DNA from: DATFHX01 sp035247945
Lineage (GTDB): Bacteria > Patescibacteriota > Saccharimonadia > Saccharimonadales > Saccharimonadaceae
Length of the DNA: 61,849 bases
Reading direction: 5' to 3'
Assembly: GCA_035247945.1 (NCBI GenBank)
Contig: DATFHX010000022.1
Location: forward strand, 1 to 61,849
The notes beneath the pieces were generated by a model. The model was not told where the DNA came from. It ran no database searches and saw only the letters and a program-made list of their open reading frames with translations. Of this stretch, positions 1 to 9,014 are shown piece by piece; position 1 is the first letter of the stretch, and every line of letters starts with the position of its first letter. The position numbers and the translations under genes were made by a program.

Positions 1-28
1 AGTAAACGTATAACAAGGAGGAACTACC

Positions 29-94
29 ATGTTAGAAGTTGCAGTAGGTGTCACAGTAGCAGTAGGCTTAGGTCTAGGAAGTCTGCTCAAATAA
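29..94 (+). CDS. 21-aa hydrophobic micro-protein
   Basis: A short reading frame of 21 codons starts at an ATG placed 6 nt after a perfect AAGGAGG ribosome binding site and ends with TAA. The peptide is almost entirely Val, Ala, Gly and Leu, with alternating glycines and one C-terminal Lys, so it could form a single membrane helix. A strong hairpin terminator follows within 20 nt, which supports a real transcription unit end. The promoter would lie outside the window. No family is recognised; it could be a small membrane protein, a type I toxin-like peptide or the last gene of an operon that begins upstream. Confidence 0.5.
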   Translation: MLEVAVGVTVAVGLGLGSLLK

Positions 95-111
95 GAATAG
101 CCATTAATTTA

Positions 112-141
112 CAGGAGCGACAATTTGTCGCTCCTGTTTTC
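112..141 (+). terminator. Rho-independent terminator after the 21-aa gene
   Basis: A 12-bp perfect stem (CAGGAGCGACAA paired with its complement) is followed by TTTTCG on the plus strand. Confidence 0.8.
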
Positions 142-151
142 GTCTGCTGTT

Positions 152-201
152 ATCAAAAAAATCCGTACTGCGCAACTCATACTTCGAGTTGCGCAGTACG
201 G
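152..201 (-). terminator. Terminator of the Gfo/Idh/MocA cassette
   Basis: A 16-bp perfect inverted repeat (163-178 with 186-201) is followed on the minus strand by a run of seven T residues. It lies directly behind the minus-strand oxidoreductase gene. Confidence 0.85.
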
Positions 202-212
202 AGAGTCTGCCC

Positions 213-1196
213 TCAGTGTTTGGAGGTGTACTGACCTTCGCTGGCAAGCACGACAGAAGAAGCGGCGATATGGAGGAGCTCCTCAGCTCGCTTCGCGCGC
301 TCGACAGTATAGCCGCTGCGCACTGCCGCTATGAGATCCTTAGCGATGATGTGCGACCTGGCTTCGTAGTCCGTCGGCGAGATCGCCAGTGCGGTCTGTG
401 CCTGGGACTCATGGTCGTAGCGGATAACCGCACCGGTTTTGGTGTTGATCGTGCACGTCCCACGCTCGAACCGCAGCGTAATTATCTCGGGATAGGTCTT
501 GCGCCCGAGTCGCCGGGTCCCGATGCAGGTGAACGTGACCACCCCTAGCATGCCGGTTACGACATACCGATCATACAGATCGACGTAACGGTTCGCGCTC
601 AGCTCTTTGTTGCCGATGAGCCACACCAAGAAGTCGATCTCATGCGGGAAATGATCCAGCAGGAGGCTTCGGTCTTTCTTCCAACCTGCAGTGGGGCTGG
701 GGTACGAGAAATCCAGTTCCACGTGCATGAGTGCACCGAAGTCTCGAACGAGCCGAGTGAGATTCTCTCGTGCCCAGCCGTAGGGGAGGTTAGGCGTTTC
801 ACGGCGAGGATGGCAGCTCAAAATGACCTGCCTGCCGCGCTGCGCTATCTTGAACGCTTCACGTACCAGCTGGAGATCCTGACGATTGACGGCGAGTGGC
901 TTGTCGCACATGATGACACGAACGCCCGCCTTGACGGCTGCGAGCAACTGGGCGGCGTGAACATCGTCACGTGAGGTGATTAGGAGCGCGTCTATGGGGC
1001 TACTGATCAGCGCATCGAAAGTCGTGTAAACCTCCGGCCTGAAAGTGGTCACTTCCTTCAGCCTCTCGATGCCGATCGGGGACGGGTCGTAAACGCCAAC
1101 AACGTCGATTCCGAACTGCGCGCCAGGAATGACGTGGGAGTCGAGGACATGTCCGCCGACACCGGCGACACCAACGGAAACGTGGTGGCTGGTCAT
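213..1196 (-). CDS. Gfo/Idh/MocA-family NAD(P)-dependent oxidoreductase
   Basis: The 327-aa protein has the family's N-terminal Rossmann fold. A glycine-rich GVAGVGGHV loop lies near residues 9-17, a DKPLA motif (family EKP equivalent) near 98, and a DHFPHEIDFLVW segment near 183-194 carries the conserved His/Asp of the C-terminal domain. Relatives oxidise or reduce sugars, inositols and biliverdin-like substrates; the substrate here cannot be told. The start has an AGAAAGTGAGA leader 5-10 nt upstream. The gene is GC-rich with many codons ending in C or G, unlike the neighbouring channel gene, and it stands alone with its own terminator. It is the only member of the GC-rich cassette group with a clear enzyme family, so it may simply be a laterally acquired gene. 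Confidence 0.85.
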   Translation of the reverse strand: MTSHHVSVGVAGVGGHVLDSHVIPGAQFGIDVVGVYDPSPIGIERLKEVTTFRPEVYTTFDALISSPIDALLITSRDDVHAAQLLAAVKAGVRVIMCDKPLAVNRQDLQLVREAFKIAQRGRQVILSCHPRRETPNLPYGWARENLTRLVRDFGALMHVELDFSYPSPTAGWKKDRSLLLDHFPHEIDFLVWLIGNKELSANRYVDLYDRYVVTGMLGVVTFTCIGTRRLGRKTYPEIITLRFERGTCTINTKTGAVIRYDHESQAQTALAISPTDYEARSHIIAKDLIAAVRSGYTVERAKRAEELLHIAASSVVLASEGQYTSKH

Positions 1197-1292
1197 GACT
1201 GTCTCACTTTCTCTGAGGGGATTGACCTAGCTTAGCGTAGCACACAGGGGCTGCTTTTCGAATAGTAGCTTAACGATGAGTTGTATAACCTG

Positions 1293-1298
1293 TATAAT
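1293..1298 (+). promoter_or_regulatory. -10 box of the MIP channel gene
   Basis: TATAAT ends 8 nt before the ATG at 1307, so the predicted transcription start is at or within about 3 nt of the start codon. There is no Shine-Dalgarno sequence. Confidence 0.6.
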
Positions 1299-1306
1299 AA
1301 AAATAT

Positions 1307-2041
1307 ATGCGAGCTCATGATATGCCTTCTATGAAAGAAGAAATTAGATGCTTGTTTGCTGAGTTATTCGGCGCATTTACACTGACCTTTGTTAGCGTTG
1401 GTGTGGCTGCGCTCGCTCTCTCTGGTCATGAAGTTGATTTTACGGCACGTGCAGTTGCGCCTGGCCTTGCCGTTATGGTTCTTATTTACGCGATAGGGAA
1501 AATTTCGGGTTCGCACATTAACCCAGCGGTAACGCTCGCATTTGCGGTACGAAAAACGTTCATGTGGAGGCGTGTTCCTGGCTATATCGCCGCTCAGCTC
1601 ATTGGTGCGACATTAGCAGCACTACTCCTTCAGTACCTATTGAGTGGTAACGGCTCACTCGGCGCACCCGCTCCCCATATCTCTCACGTCCAGGCGTTTA
1701 TAGTAGAGATAATTTTGACATTCTTTTTAATGAGTATTGTTATAGGAAGTTCCGTTGGGAGCAAAATCGTCGGCCCTAACGCGGGGATTGCAGTAGGTGC
1801 GGCTGTGGCGATGTGTGAAATTGTCGGTACTATGCTGAGCGGCGCAGCAATAAACCCGGGTGTTGCTTTTGGATCGCTCTTTGTAGCAGGTCATCTCGAT
1901 ATATACTGGATATATCTCGCTGGTCCTATCATTGGCGCGGTCCTAAGTGTCTTCTTTAATTACCTTATACAGGGAAGACCAACAAAACATGAACTAGAGA
2001 GCGCAAGCGGCGAAGCGGAACAGCACGGTAAATCTAGCTAA
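1307..2041 (+). CDS. MIP/aquaporin-family channel (atypical second NPA)
   Basis: A 244-aa integral membrane protein with about six membrane helices. The first MIP signature is standard (HINPAVT, residues 70-76). The second is INPGVAFGS (182-190): NPG instead of NPA, and Val where almost all aquaporins carry the selectivity-filter Arg. The water or glycerol channel role is therefore uncertain; small uncharged solutes or gases are possible. The ATG at 1307 is chosen because the promoter implies a leaderless message; Met at residues 6 and 9 are alternatives. It precedes the arginine deiminase operon but has its own promoter. Confidence 0.85.
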   Translation: MRAHDMPSMKEEIRCLFAELFGAFTLTFVSVGVAALALSGHEVDFTARAVAPGLAVMVLIYAIGKISGSHINPAVTLAFAVRKTFMWRRVPGYIAAQLIGATLAALLLQYLLSGNGSLGAPAPHISHVQAFIVEIILTFFLMSIVIGSSVGSKIVGPNAGIAVGAAVAMCEIVGTMLSGAAINPGVAFGSLFVAGHLDIYWIYLAGPIIGAVLSVFFNYLIQGRPTKHELESASGEAEQHGKSS

Positions 2042-2077
2042 TCATTTAATAAGATAGGTATCATTTACAACACATGC

Positions 2078-2083
2078 TATACT
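2078..2083 (+). promoter_or_regulatory. Promoter (-10) of the arc operon
   Basis: An extended -10, TGCTATACT, lies about 52 nt before arcA, leaving a leader of roughly 45 nt with an AAAAAGGA ribosome binding site. Confidence 0.6.
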
Positions 2084-2135
2084 GAGCGTATAGAGCTTAT
2101 GCAATAAAAAGTAAACAATACAAAAAGGATCGTCT

Positions 2136-3365
2136 ATGGATTCACCACTTCACATTACTTCTGAGATTGGCAAGTTAAAAACGGTGCTGCTTCATAGGCC
2201 GGGTAAAGAATTAGAAAATCTTACGCCCGATTATTTAAAAGATCTTCTTTTTGACGACATTCCGTATCTCCAGAAGGCGCAGCAAGAGCACGATACGTTT
2301 GCTCAAGTACTTCGCGATCACGATGTGGAGGTGCTTTACCTCGATCAACTTGCTGCTGAGGCGGTTGCAGATCCACTGGTAAAGGCGCAGTTTATCACTG
2401 AGCTGCTCCATGCCTCAAAGCAGGGTGATGCAAAGGTGACGGATGCGCTCCATGACTATCTATCGAGCATATCTACGGCTGACATGATCCGTAAGGTAAT
2501 GGCGGGTGTCCGTAAAAATGAATTGACGATTCATTCATCTGGGAATAAACAGCTACATGAACTTCTCGCGAGTAGCTATCCTTTTTATCTCGATCCAATG
2601 CCGAACCTCTACTTTACCCGTGATCCGGCAGCGACAATAGGGAATGGGCTTACAATTAACCGTATGCACTGGCCGGCAAGGCGACGGGAGTCGCTCTTTA
2701 TGGAGTATATAATTGGTCATCATCCAAGATTTAGTGGCCACTCGATCCCTGTTTGGTATGACCGAAGTAATCGTTTCTCGATGGAGGGCGGTGATGAGCT
2801 TGTGCTCAGCGGCGAAGTAATGGCGATTGGTATTAGTGAGCGAACAGCGCCTGAGGCGATCGAGCGCATGGCGGCGAAGCTATTTGCAGACTCAAGCTTT
2901 AAGAAGATTCTTGCAATTGAAATACCAAAGAGTCATGCCTTTATGCACCTTGATACAGTCTTTACGATGATAGATCGAAATAAGTTCACGATTCATCCGG
3001 CAATTCAGGATACTGGCGGTAAATTAAGTGTCTTTGTCCTTTCTTCGGAAGAAGGGGAGATACGTATCACTCATGAAGATGACATTATAGAAGTCCTGAA
3101 AGAATCACTGCATCAAGATACGATTGAATTCATACCGTGCGGCGGTGGCGATGAGATCGCGGCAGCGCGGGAACAGTGGAACGACGGCTCAAATACGCTC
3201 GCCATTGCGCCTGGAGTGGTGGTAACCTACGATCGAAACTACGTTTCAAACCAATCACTTCGTGATCATGGACTTGAAGTTATTGAAGTGCCCGGCTCTG
3301 AGCTTGGTCGGGGACGCGGCGGCCCACGATGTATGAGTATGCCACTAGTAAGGGAGGATATTTAA
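2136..3365 (+). CDS. arcA: Arginine deiminase
   Basis: Hydrolyses L-arginine to citrulline and ammonia in the cytoplasm, the first step of the ADI pathway. At 409 aa it has the usual length. Visible family marks are FTRDP (160-164), the His region HLDTVFTM, the CGGGDE segment, and the C-terminal RGRGGPRCMSMPL with the nucleophilic Cys at 399. The stop is followed after 1 nt by arcB, indicating tight co-transcription. The ADI pathway is known from host-associated Saccharibacteria, where it gives ATP and ammonia that counters acid. Confidence 0.97.
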   Translation: MDSPLHITSEIGKLKTVLLHRPGKELENLTPDYLKDLLFDDIPYLQKAQQEHDTFAQVLRDHDVEVLYLDQLAAEAVADPLVKAQFITELLHASKQGDAKVTDALHDYLSSISTADMIRKVMAGVRKNELTIHSSGNKQLHELLASSYPFYLDPMPNLYFTRDPAATIGNGLTINRMHWPARRRESLFMEYIIGHHPRFSGHSIPVWYDRSNRFSMEGGDELVLSGEVMAIGISERTAPEAIERMAAKLFADSSFKKILAIEIPKSHAFMHLDTVFTMIDRNKFTIHPAIQDTGGKLSVFVLSSEEGEIRITHEDDIIEVLKESLHQDTIEFIPCGGGDEIAAAREQWNDGSNTLAIAPGVVVTYDRNYVSNQSLRDHGLEVIEVPGSELGRGRGGPRCMSMPLVREDI

Positions 3366-3366
3366 G

Positions 3367-4359
3367 ATGCCAATAGATTTAAAAGGACGATCGTTTCTTA
3401 CGCTCGAAGACTATGCTCCAGAAGAGATTCGATTTCTTCTGGATACTTCAAAGCACTACAAAGAATTAAAAAAGGCTGGAACGCTCCACCGAGAGTTTGA
3501 GGGGAGGAGTATTGCACTCCTCTTTGAGAAGACCTCAACCAGGACTCGCTGTGCATTTGTTGTTGCAGCAGCTGATCTTGGTATTCATCCAGAATTTCTT
3601 GGTAAAGATGACATTCAGCTTGGGAAGAAGGAGTCGATTGAAGATACGGCGAAGGTGCTTGGTCGAATGTTCGATGGAATTGAATTTCGTGGCTTTGCAC
3701 ATGCATCCGTTGTTGAGCTCGCGAAATATGCTGGGGTTCCAGTCTGGAATGGACTTACCGATACTGCACACCCGACGCAAATTCTTGCTGACTTCCTCAC
3801 GATCGAAGAACATGTCGGAAAGCTTAAGGGTGTGAAATTCGTGTTTGTTGGAGATGGTCGTAATAATATGGCGAACAGTCTCATGGTAGGTGCAGCAAAA
3901 ATGGGACTTGATTTTCGTATTGCGGCACCAAAAGAACTTCATCCAGACCCCGCCCTCGTGAGTGAGGCGGAGGGTTTTGCGCGTGAGTCGGGGGCAACAA
4001 TTATGATTACAGATGATCTTGTAGCGGCAACGCAGGGCGTGGACGTCATCTATACGGACGTTTGGGTGTCGATGGGCGAAGAGGATAAATTCGCAGAGCG
4101 AATCGGTCTTTTGAAGAACTACCAGGTTTCTATGGATATCTTAAAGGGTACAGGTAATGTAAATGTAAAGTTTATGCACTGTCTTCCTGCATTTCACGAT
4201 CGAAGTACGGTAACGGGTGAACAGGTGTTCCAGCAATATGGACTTGAGGCGATGGAAGTAACCGATGAAGTGTTCCGAAGTGAGCATAGTATCGTGTTTG
4301 ACCAAGCAGAGAACCGAATGCATACCATTAAGGCGGTTATTGCGACTACACTAAAATAA
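3367..4359 (+). CDS. arcB: Ornithine carbamoyltransferase (catabolic role)
   Basis: Phosphorolyses citrulline to ornithine and carbamoyl-phosphate. The 330-aa protein shows the carbamoyl-phosphate binding STRTR motif (57-61), HPTQILAD near 138, and the ornithine-binding HCLP motif near 270. It lies between arcA and the transporter gene in one operon, so the catabolic direction is inferred from context. No arginine biosynthesis genes are present nearby. Confidence 0.97.
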   Translation: MPIDLKGRSFLTLEDYAPEEIRFLLDTSKHYKELKKAGTLHREFEGRSIALLFEKTSTRTRCAFVVAAADLGIHPEFLGKDDIQLGKKESIEDTAKVLGRMFDGIEFRGFAHASVVELAKYAGVPVWNGLTDTAHPTQILADFLTIEEHVGKLKGVKFVFVGDGRNNMANSLMVGAAKMGLDFRIAAPKELHPDPALVSEAEGFARESGATIMITDDLVAATQGVDVIYTDVWVSMGEEDKFAERIGLLKNYQVSMDILKGTGNVNVKFMHCLPAFHDRSTVTGEQVFQQYGLEAMEVTDEVFRSEHSIVFDQAENRMHTIKAVIATTLK

Positions 4360-4382
4360 AACGGATCAAGGAGGTCCTTACC

Positions 4383-5819
4383 GTGGCTACAGTGAAAGAG
4401 GAGAAGAAGGGTCTTGGACTTTTACAACTAACCTCGCTGATTATTGGATCGGTGATTGGCGCGGGAGTCTTCAACCTCATGAGCAATATATCCCGCGAGG
4501 CATCGCTCGTCGCGGTGACGGCTGGTTGGGTAATTACGGGACTCGGGATGCTCTTTCTGGCGTTTTGTTTTCAGAATCTTACGAAAAAACGTCCCGATCT
4601 TAATGCGGGTATCTATAGCTACGCAGAGGCTGGATTTGGAAAGTATATGGGGTTCAATTCGGCTTGGGGCTACTGGATTTCGGCATGGATAGGGAACGTT
4701 GCGTTTGCAACGCTTCTCTTTAGTTCGGTTGCATATTTCTTTAGTATTTTCGGGAACGGCCAGAATCTTCCATCTGTAATCGGCGCATCCATCCTTTTGT
4801 GGAGCGTCCACCTTCTTATTCTTCGTGGGATTAAGACGGCAAGCATCGTAAACGCAATCATTACCGCAGCAAAGTTGATCCCGATCCTTATATTTCTTCT
4901 CACGGCATTTCTTGCTTTTAAATTTAATATCTTTACAACGGATATCTGGGGTACGGTAAGCAATACGTTTGAATTCGATAGCCTCCTCGCGCAGGTTCGG
5001 AGTACGATGCTTGTGACTGTATGGGTCTTCATTGGAATTGAAGGGGCGGTTGTCTTCTCTGGTCGCGCAAAAAATAAGGCGAATGTTCCACGAGCGACCT
5101 TTCTTGGCTTATTTATTGTAACTGCAATTTACTTTCTTGTAACCGTACTCTCGCTGGGGCTAAAAACACAGCCAGAACTCGCAGGGCTTCCGCAGCCGGC
5201 AATGGCTGCGCTGCTTGAATCGGTTGTGGGCTCATGGGGTGCAATTCTCATTAATATTGGGGTTATTATATCTATTAGCGGAGCCTTGCTTGCCTGGACG
5301 CTCTTTGCGACGGAACTTCCGTATCGGGCAGCACTGACAAAAGCGTTTCCAGGTTATTTTGCCAAGGTTAACGCAAAAGGGGTGCCAGTTACGTCGCTGC
5401 TTGTAACAAATGTCTTGGTGCAGATCTTTCTTCTTCTCTTCCTAACGCCTATTAGGGCGTATGACTTTATGTACTCCCTGGCAACATCCGCAATTTTGCT
5501 TCCGTACGCATTTGTGGCCTTTTACCAACTAAAGCTCTCGATTAAAGAAAAACAGGGTACGTCTGGTAGGTCACGGAATATATTCATTGGGATCATTGCA
5601 AGTATCTACGCTTTATGGCTTGTGTACGCAGCAGGGCTCGACTATCTGCTTTTGACCGTTCTTCTGTACGCCCCAGCAATTATTATCTATGTGTTTATGC
5701 AGCTTAAGAATAGACAGAGGATATTTACTGGCGGAGAATTTGCAGTAGCCTGTGTGATTGTCCTCCTCTGTGCGTTTTGCGTATATCGAATAGCAACAGG
5801 ACAGTTGGCGGTTATATAA
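4383..5819 (+). CDS. arcD: Arginine/ornithine antiporter, APC superfamily
   Basis: A 478-aa polytopic membrane protein with about 12-13 helices. The N-terminus (GLLQLTSLIIGSVIGAGVF) is typical of the basic amino acid/polyamine antiporter branch of the APC superfamily. It would import arginine in exchange for ornithine, which needs no energy. Start is GTG with a perfect AAGGAGG 8 nt upstream; the next in-frame ATG lies beyond the first helix. Position between arcB and arcC is the main support for the substrate. Confidence 0.92.
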   Translation: MATVKEEKKGLGLLQLTSLIIGSVIGAGVFNLMSNISREASLVAVTAGWVITGLGMLFLAFCFQNLTKKRPDLNAGIYSYAEAGFGKYMGFNSAWGYWISAWIGNVAFATLLFSSVAYFFSIFGNGQNLPSVIGASILLWSVHLLILRGIKTASIVNAIITAAKLIPILIFLLTAFLAFKFNIFTTDIWGTVSNTFEFDSLLAQVRSTMLVTVWVFIGIEGAVVFSGRAKNKANVPRATFLGLFIVTAIYFLVTVLSLGLKTQPELAGLPQPAMAALLESVVGSWGAILINIGVIISISGALLAWTLFATELPYRAALTKAFPGYFAKVNAKGVPVTSLLVTNVLVQIFLLLFLTPIRAYDFMYSLATSAILLPYAFVAFYQLKLSIKEKQGTSGRSRNIFIGIIASIYALWLVYAAGLDYLLLTVLLYAPAIIIYVFMQLKNRQRIFTGGEFAVACVIVLLCAFCVYRIATGQLAVI

Positions 5820-5820
5820 T
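5815..5820 (+). promoter_or_regulatory. Possible internal -10 box before arcC
   Basis: TATAAT overlaps the arcD stop codon and ends 6 nt before the second Met codon of arcC (5827). This is the spacing seen at the leaderless genes in this window, so arcC may also be transcribed on its own. Confidence 0.35.
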
Positions 5821-6771
5821 ATGTCTATGAAAACTGAAACTATTCTCGTTGCACTTGGTGGAAATGCGTTAGAACGTAATGGTGATACTTCTATCCCTGC
5901 ACAAAAGTCAGTTGCCGTAGAGACGGCGCGTCAACTCGTGCCGCTTGTGAAGGCAGGGTATAGACTGGCAATTGTACATGGAAACGGACCGCAGGTAGGG
6001 GCGATTATGCTCAAAGAGCAGGACCTCGAAAACCCTAACATGTCGATGCCCCTTAACACTGCCGTTGCTATGAGTCAGGGGGAGATTGGTTATTGGCTGC
6101 AACAAGCACTTCAGAATGAACTTGCCGCTGCAGGAATGAGAACGGGTGTTGCTACTATCGTGACACAGGTCGTCGTTGACCAAAATGATCCAGCATTTCA
6201 TGATCCAACCAAGCCAGTCGGACCGTTCTACCCTGATCAGGAGACGGCTGAGGCTGCCGCGAAGGCAAATGGGTTTGTTGTAAAGGAGGATGTAGGTCGC
6301 GGGTGGCGACGCGTCGTACCATCTCCTTTGCCGAAAAATGTGGTTGAGAAGGAACTCATCTTTAATAGTCTCGATACTGGTCACGTCGTGATCGCAGCCG
6401 GTGGAGGTGGTATTCCTGTTATCGAACAAGATGGACGACTCGTTGGTGTTGATGCGGTTATCGATAAAGATGCCAGTGCGAGTCTATTAGCGGATCTCAT
6501 TGGTGCGCATACCTTGTTGATTCTCACTGGCGTTGATGAAGTTTCTATTAATTTCAAGAAGCCAGACGAGACATCGCTGAGTGATGTAACGGTCGAAGAG
6601 CTGCAAAAGTATATCTCGGATGGCCAGTTCGCGCCAGGTAGTATGCTCCCTAAGGTAAAGGCTGCCATTTCATTTGCTAGCGCTAAAGAGGGTAATAGAA
6701 CGATTATTACGTCACCCGCTCATGCGGGGGCGGCGCTTGAGGGAACGATTGGTACGCGTATTACGCTTTAG
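5821..6771 (+). CDS. arcC: Carbamate kinase
   Basis: Transfers phosphate from carbamoyl-phosphate to ADP, the ATP-yielding last step of the ADI pathway. The 316-aa protein begins with the amino acid kinase fold signature LVALGGNALERNGD, followed by VHGNGPQVG near residue 60 and an AAGGGGIPV segment near 197. It starts 1 nt after the arcD stop. The second Met (5827) gives the more usual N-terminus and fits a possible leaderless promoter, so the true start may be two codons later. Confidence 0.96.
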   Translation: MSMKTETILVALGGNALERNGDTSIPAQKSVAVETARQLVPLVKAGYRLAIVHGNGPQVGAIMLKEQDLENPNMSMPLNTAVAMSQGEIGYWLQQALQNELAAAGMRTGVATIVTQVVVDQNDPAFHDPTKPVGPFYPDQETAEAAAKANGFVVKEDVGRGWRRVVPSPLPKNVVEKELIFNSLDTGHVVIAAGGGGIPVIEQDGRLVGVDAVIDKDASASLLADLIGAHTLLILTGVDEVSINFKKPDETSLSDVTVEELQKYISDGQFAPGSMLPKVKAAISFASAKEGNRTIITSPAHAGAALEGTIGTRITL

Positions 6772-6782
6772 CTGAGCGTACG

Positions 6783-7004
6783 TTAGAACATCGAAAATAG
6801 ATCTTCAAGAATAGTGGCGATCTTATCACCACTGACCATTCGAACGCCAACTACAATCATTAGTACACTAGCAAGCGTACCAAATATTGTTATGAAAATT
6901 GAATAGCGTATCATACCGATGGAGTACCATCCCATAAAAACGCCGCTCCCTGTAAGAAGGACTCCTAAAACGATCTGAATCTTCTTTCGTTTGTAAGTGG
7001 ACAC
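6783..7004 (-). CDS. Small two-helix membrane protein
   Basis: A 73-aa protein with a basic N-terminus (STYKRKK) and two predicted membrane helices (about 11-30 and 34-56). It starts with GTG, 5 nt after the stop of the upstream FAD-linked oxidase gene, so the two probably form an operon. No family is recognised. It is convergent with arcC, with only 11 nt between the stop codons. Confidence 0.6.
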   Translation of the reverse strand: MSTYKRKKIQIVLGVLLTGSGVFMGWYSIGMIRYSIFITIFGTLASVLMIVVGVRMVSGDKIATILEDLFSMF

Positions 7005-7009
7005 GGTTT

Positions 7010-8365
7010 TTATGCTTCGGGTGTGATGTTCACGTTAAGCTTAAAGAAATTATCGGGATCATACTGAGCTTTGACTTTCTTTAGCCTTGTAAGTGTAGCT
7101 GCCGGGTATGCATCTTCCAGACGGTCTTGCTCAGAGGTGCCGAGGAAGTTGACATAGGCGTCATCATCACCCTGCCTGATTGAGGCGGCGAATGCATCTA
7201 TCCAACGTTGCTTTTCTGGTATTTCAGTTTCACTTTGGTAGAAGCACGCAATATTAACCATTATCTTGCGTTTACGATGTGCGTAGGCAGTTGCATCATC
7301 TTCGATTTGTTCAGTAGCCCCTCCGAGAACTCGGAATTGGAATGCTTTTACTGGCGCCTCGATTGTTTCGAGGTAGTGAATTGCTTCTGATGCGGTCTTT
7401 CTGTCTATGGTATCGATAAACATATTACGGCTTAGTGCGGTCGGGTGATAGTTCGCATCCTCTGGCATAAAGATATCTTTATAGCGCATTGGCTTTAGCA
7501 TGTCGGCAATAGGCTGAGCGAGCGCTCGGAACGGCGCAAGGGCTATCTCTCCATCATGTGGGTTACCTGCATATACGGCAAGAATCATGAGTGATAATGT
7601 ACCGTGATATTCCTTGGGGATCATGGGCATGGGGAATGCTGGCATGACATTTGCGATAATAGAAAGCTCATTGGGTGCTTCGTCTGCGAGCTGGGCACAT
7701 TTTGTAACTACTTCTGGTGTAGCAGGGAGGAACAGCATTCCACCGTAGCATTCGGTAAGTGTATGAAGTCTATATTGAAATCTTGTGACAATGCCAAAAT
7801 TACCTCCACCTCCACGCAGCGCCCAGAAGAGCTCTGGATGCGAATCTTTGTTGACCTGGAGTACGTCTCCGTTTGCTGTCACAATTTCTGCGGCGATGAG
7901 GTTATCAATAGCTAGACCGAACTTTCGCGCAAGAAAACCAACTCCACCACCAAGTGTGATTCCTCCGATACCAACGGAACCAGTATCGCCAAACCCGAGA
8001 ACAAAATCATGCGCGTCGAGTTGGTTGGTTAGTTCACCAGCGGTAATTCCGGCACCCGCCCATACGGTTGCTTCTTCGTCGTTAATGGCGACATCCTTTA
8101 TACTGCGAAGATCAACGACTACACCGCCGTCAACTGAACTAAGTCCAGCAGCGCTGTGACCGCCACTACGGACCGCAAGAGGGAGACCCTGTTCTTTTGT
8201 GAGCTTAATTGCACGTACAACATCTGCGGTGTTTGCGACTTCGATGATGACGGCAGGTTTTTTATCAACACCCCCATAGAATAATTGGCGTGTACTGTCA
8301 TATTCCTCACTACCCGGGGTAATGACGTGGCCCTGGAAGAGCGTGGTAAGTTTTTTTAAATCCAT
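7010..8365 (-). CDS. FAD-linked oxidase (PCMH/berberine-bridge type)
   Basis: A 451-aa flavoprotein with an N-terminal FAD-binding PCMH domain and a C-terminal BBE domain. The RSGGHSAAG segment near residue 65 carries the His that usually binds FAD covalently. The second attachment site is absent: the usual CPTVGVGG reads TGSVGIGG near 129, so attachment would be single. Relatives oxidise sugars or alcohols with O2 and release H2O2. The C-terminal YDPDNFFKLNVNI is the usual BBE substrate-domain end. Start ATG has an AAGAGG site upstream. Confidence 0.88.
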   Translation of the reverse strand: MDLKKLTTLFQGHVITPGSEEYDSTRQLFYGGVDKKPAVIIEVANTADVVRAIKLTKEQGLPLAVRSGGHSAAGLSSVDGGVVVDLRSIKDVAINDEEATVWAGAGITAGELTNQLDAHDFVLGFGDTGSVGIGGITLGGGVGFLARKFGLAIDNLIAAEIVTANGDVLQVNKDSHPELFWALRGGGGNFGIVTRFQYRLHTLTECYGGMLFLPATPEVVTKCAQLADEAPNELSIIANVMPAFPMPMIPKEYHGTLSLMILAVYAGNPHDGEIALAPFRALAQPIADMLKPMRYKDIFMPEDANYHPTALSRNMFIDTIDRKTASEAIHYLETIEAPVKAFQFRVLGGATEQIEDDATAYAHRKRKIMVNIACFYQSETEIPEKQRWIDAFAASIRQGDDDAYVNFLGTSEQDRLEDAYPAATLTRLKKVKAQYDPDNFFKLNVNITPEA

Positions 8366-8446
8366 GAGTAACCTCTTATGTTTACATTAATAGTATCATG
8401 GGCCCTGACTATCAAAAAATAAAGACATACTTCGATGAGATGTTAA

Positions 8447-8478
8447 AGCCCCTGCTGCGTGAAGACGCAGCAGGGGCT
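8447..8478 (-). terminator. Hairpin behind the 176-aa GC-rich gene
   Basis: A 14-bp perfect GC-rich stem (8447-8460 with 8465-8478) with a 4-nt loop. The following minus-strand sequence, TTTAACATCTC, is only a weak U-tract. Confidence 0.7.
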
Positions 8479-8483
8479 ATCTG

Positions 8484-9014
8484 CTAGGGCTTGGTGAGAC
8501 TCCACCTTACGAGCAGGAGCCGCGGTTCTCGTTCGAGCACCATCCGAAACGAGAGTGTGCCCGCTTTGAAACGATTTGCGATCCAAGGCTTGGACGCAAG
8601 TTCGAGGCACTTGTTCTGCTCTTCGACCGAAAGGTCTCGATTGGCGGCCGCCCACTGGTCGAGCTCAGGAAGCACCTTGCCGCTAAGAAGTGTTTCGATC
8701 TTTTGCTGCGCCGCAAGGGTGATCGAACTTGCCTTGAAGAGGGATCCTGCGCGAACGGCGTCACCGAACATCGTCCGAAGACGATCTGAGTTGTCGAAGA
8801 TGAGGCGGAGCATCGTCTGGTCCTTGACGGCTCGCTTGATCACCATCATCTGGAAATCACAGATCGTCTTCGGGGTGAATAAGGTACCGAGCCATTCAGG
8901 GTGCTCTTCAATGGCCTGCGGTATGCTCCAGAAAAGAAGGAGCATCATGCCCTCAATATCCCCCTCTCGAATGCGATTCTTCTCAAATGCGGCGCGTACT
9001 TCGCGCGCGGTCAT
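8484..9014 (-). CDS. Orphan GC-rich cassette protein, 176 aa
   Basis: No family is recognised. The protein is soluble, largely helical by composition, with a Met/Leu-rich core (MMLLLFWSIPQAI near 23-35) and many charged residues. I place the start at the ATG at 9014 because AAGGAGAT lies just upstream; a longer frame reaching 9137 has no such signal. A minus-strand CTATAGTG element near 9053-9060 may be the -10. The gene is GC-rich, isolated, and followed within 5 nt by a 14-bp hairpin. The opposite-strand frame covering the same bases has no ribosome site and is taken as a shadow. Confidence 0.65.
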   Translation of the reverse strand: MTAREVRAAFEKNRIREGDIEGMMLLLFWSIPQAIEEHPEWLGTLFTPKTICDFQMMVIKRAVKDQTMLRLIFDNSDRLRTMFGDAVRAGSLFKASSITLAAQQKIETLLSGKVLPELDQWAAANRDLSVEEQNKCLELASKPWIANRFKAGTLSFRMVLEREPRLLLVRWSLTKP

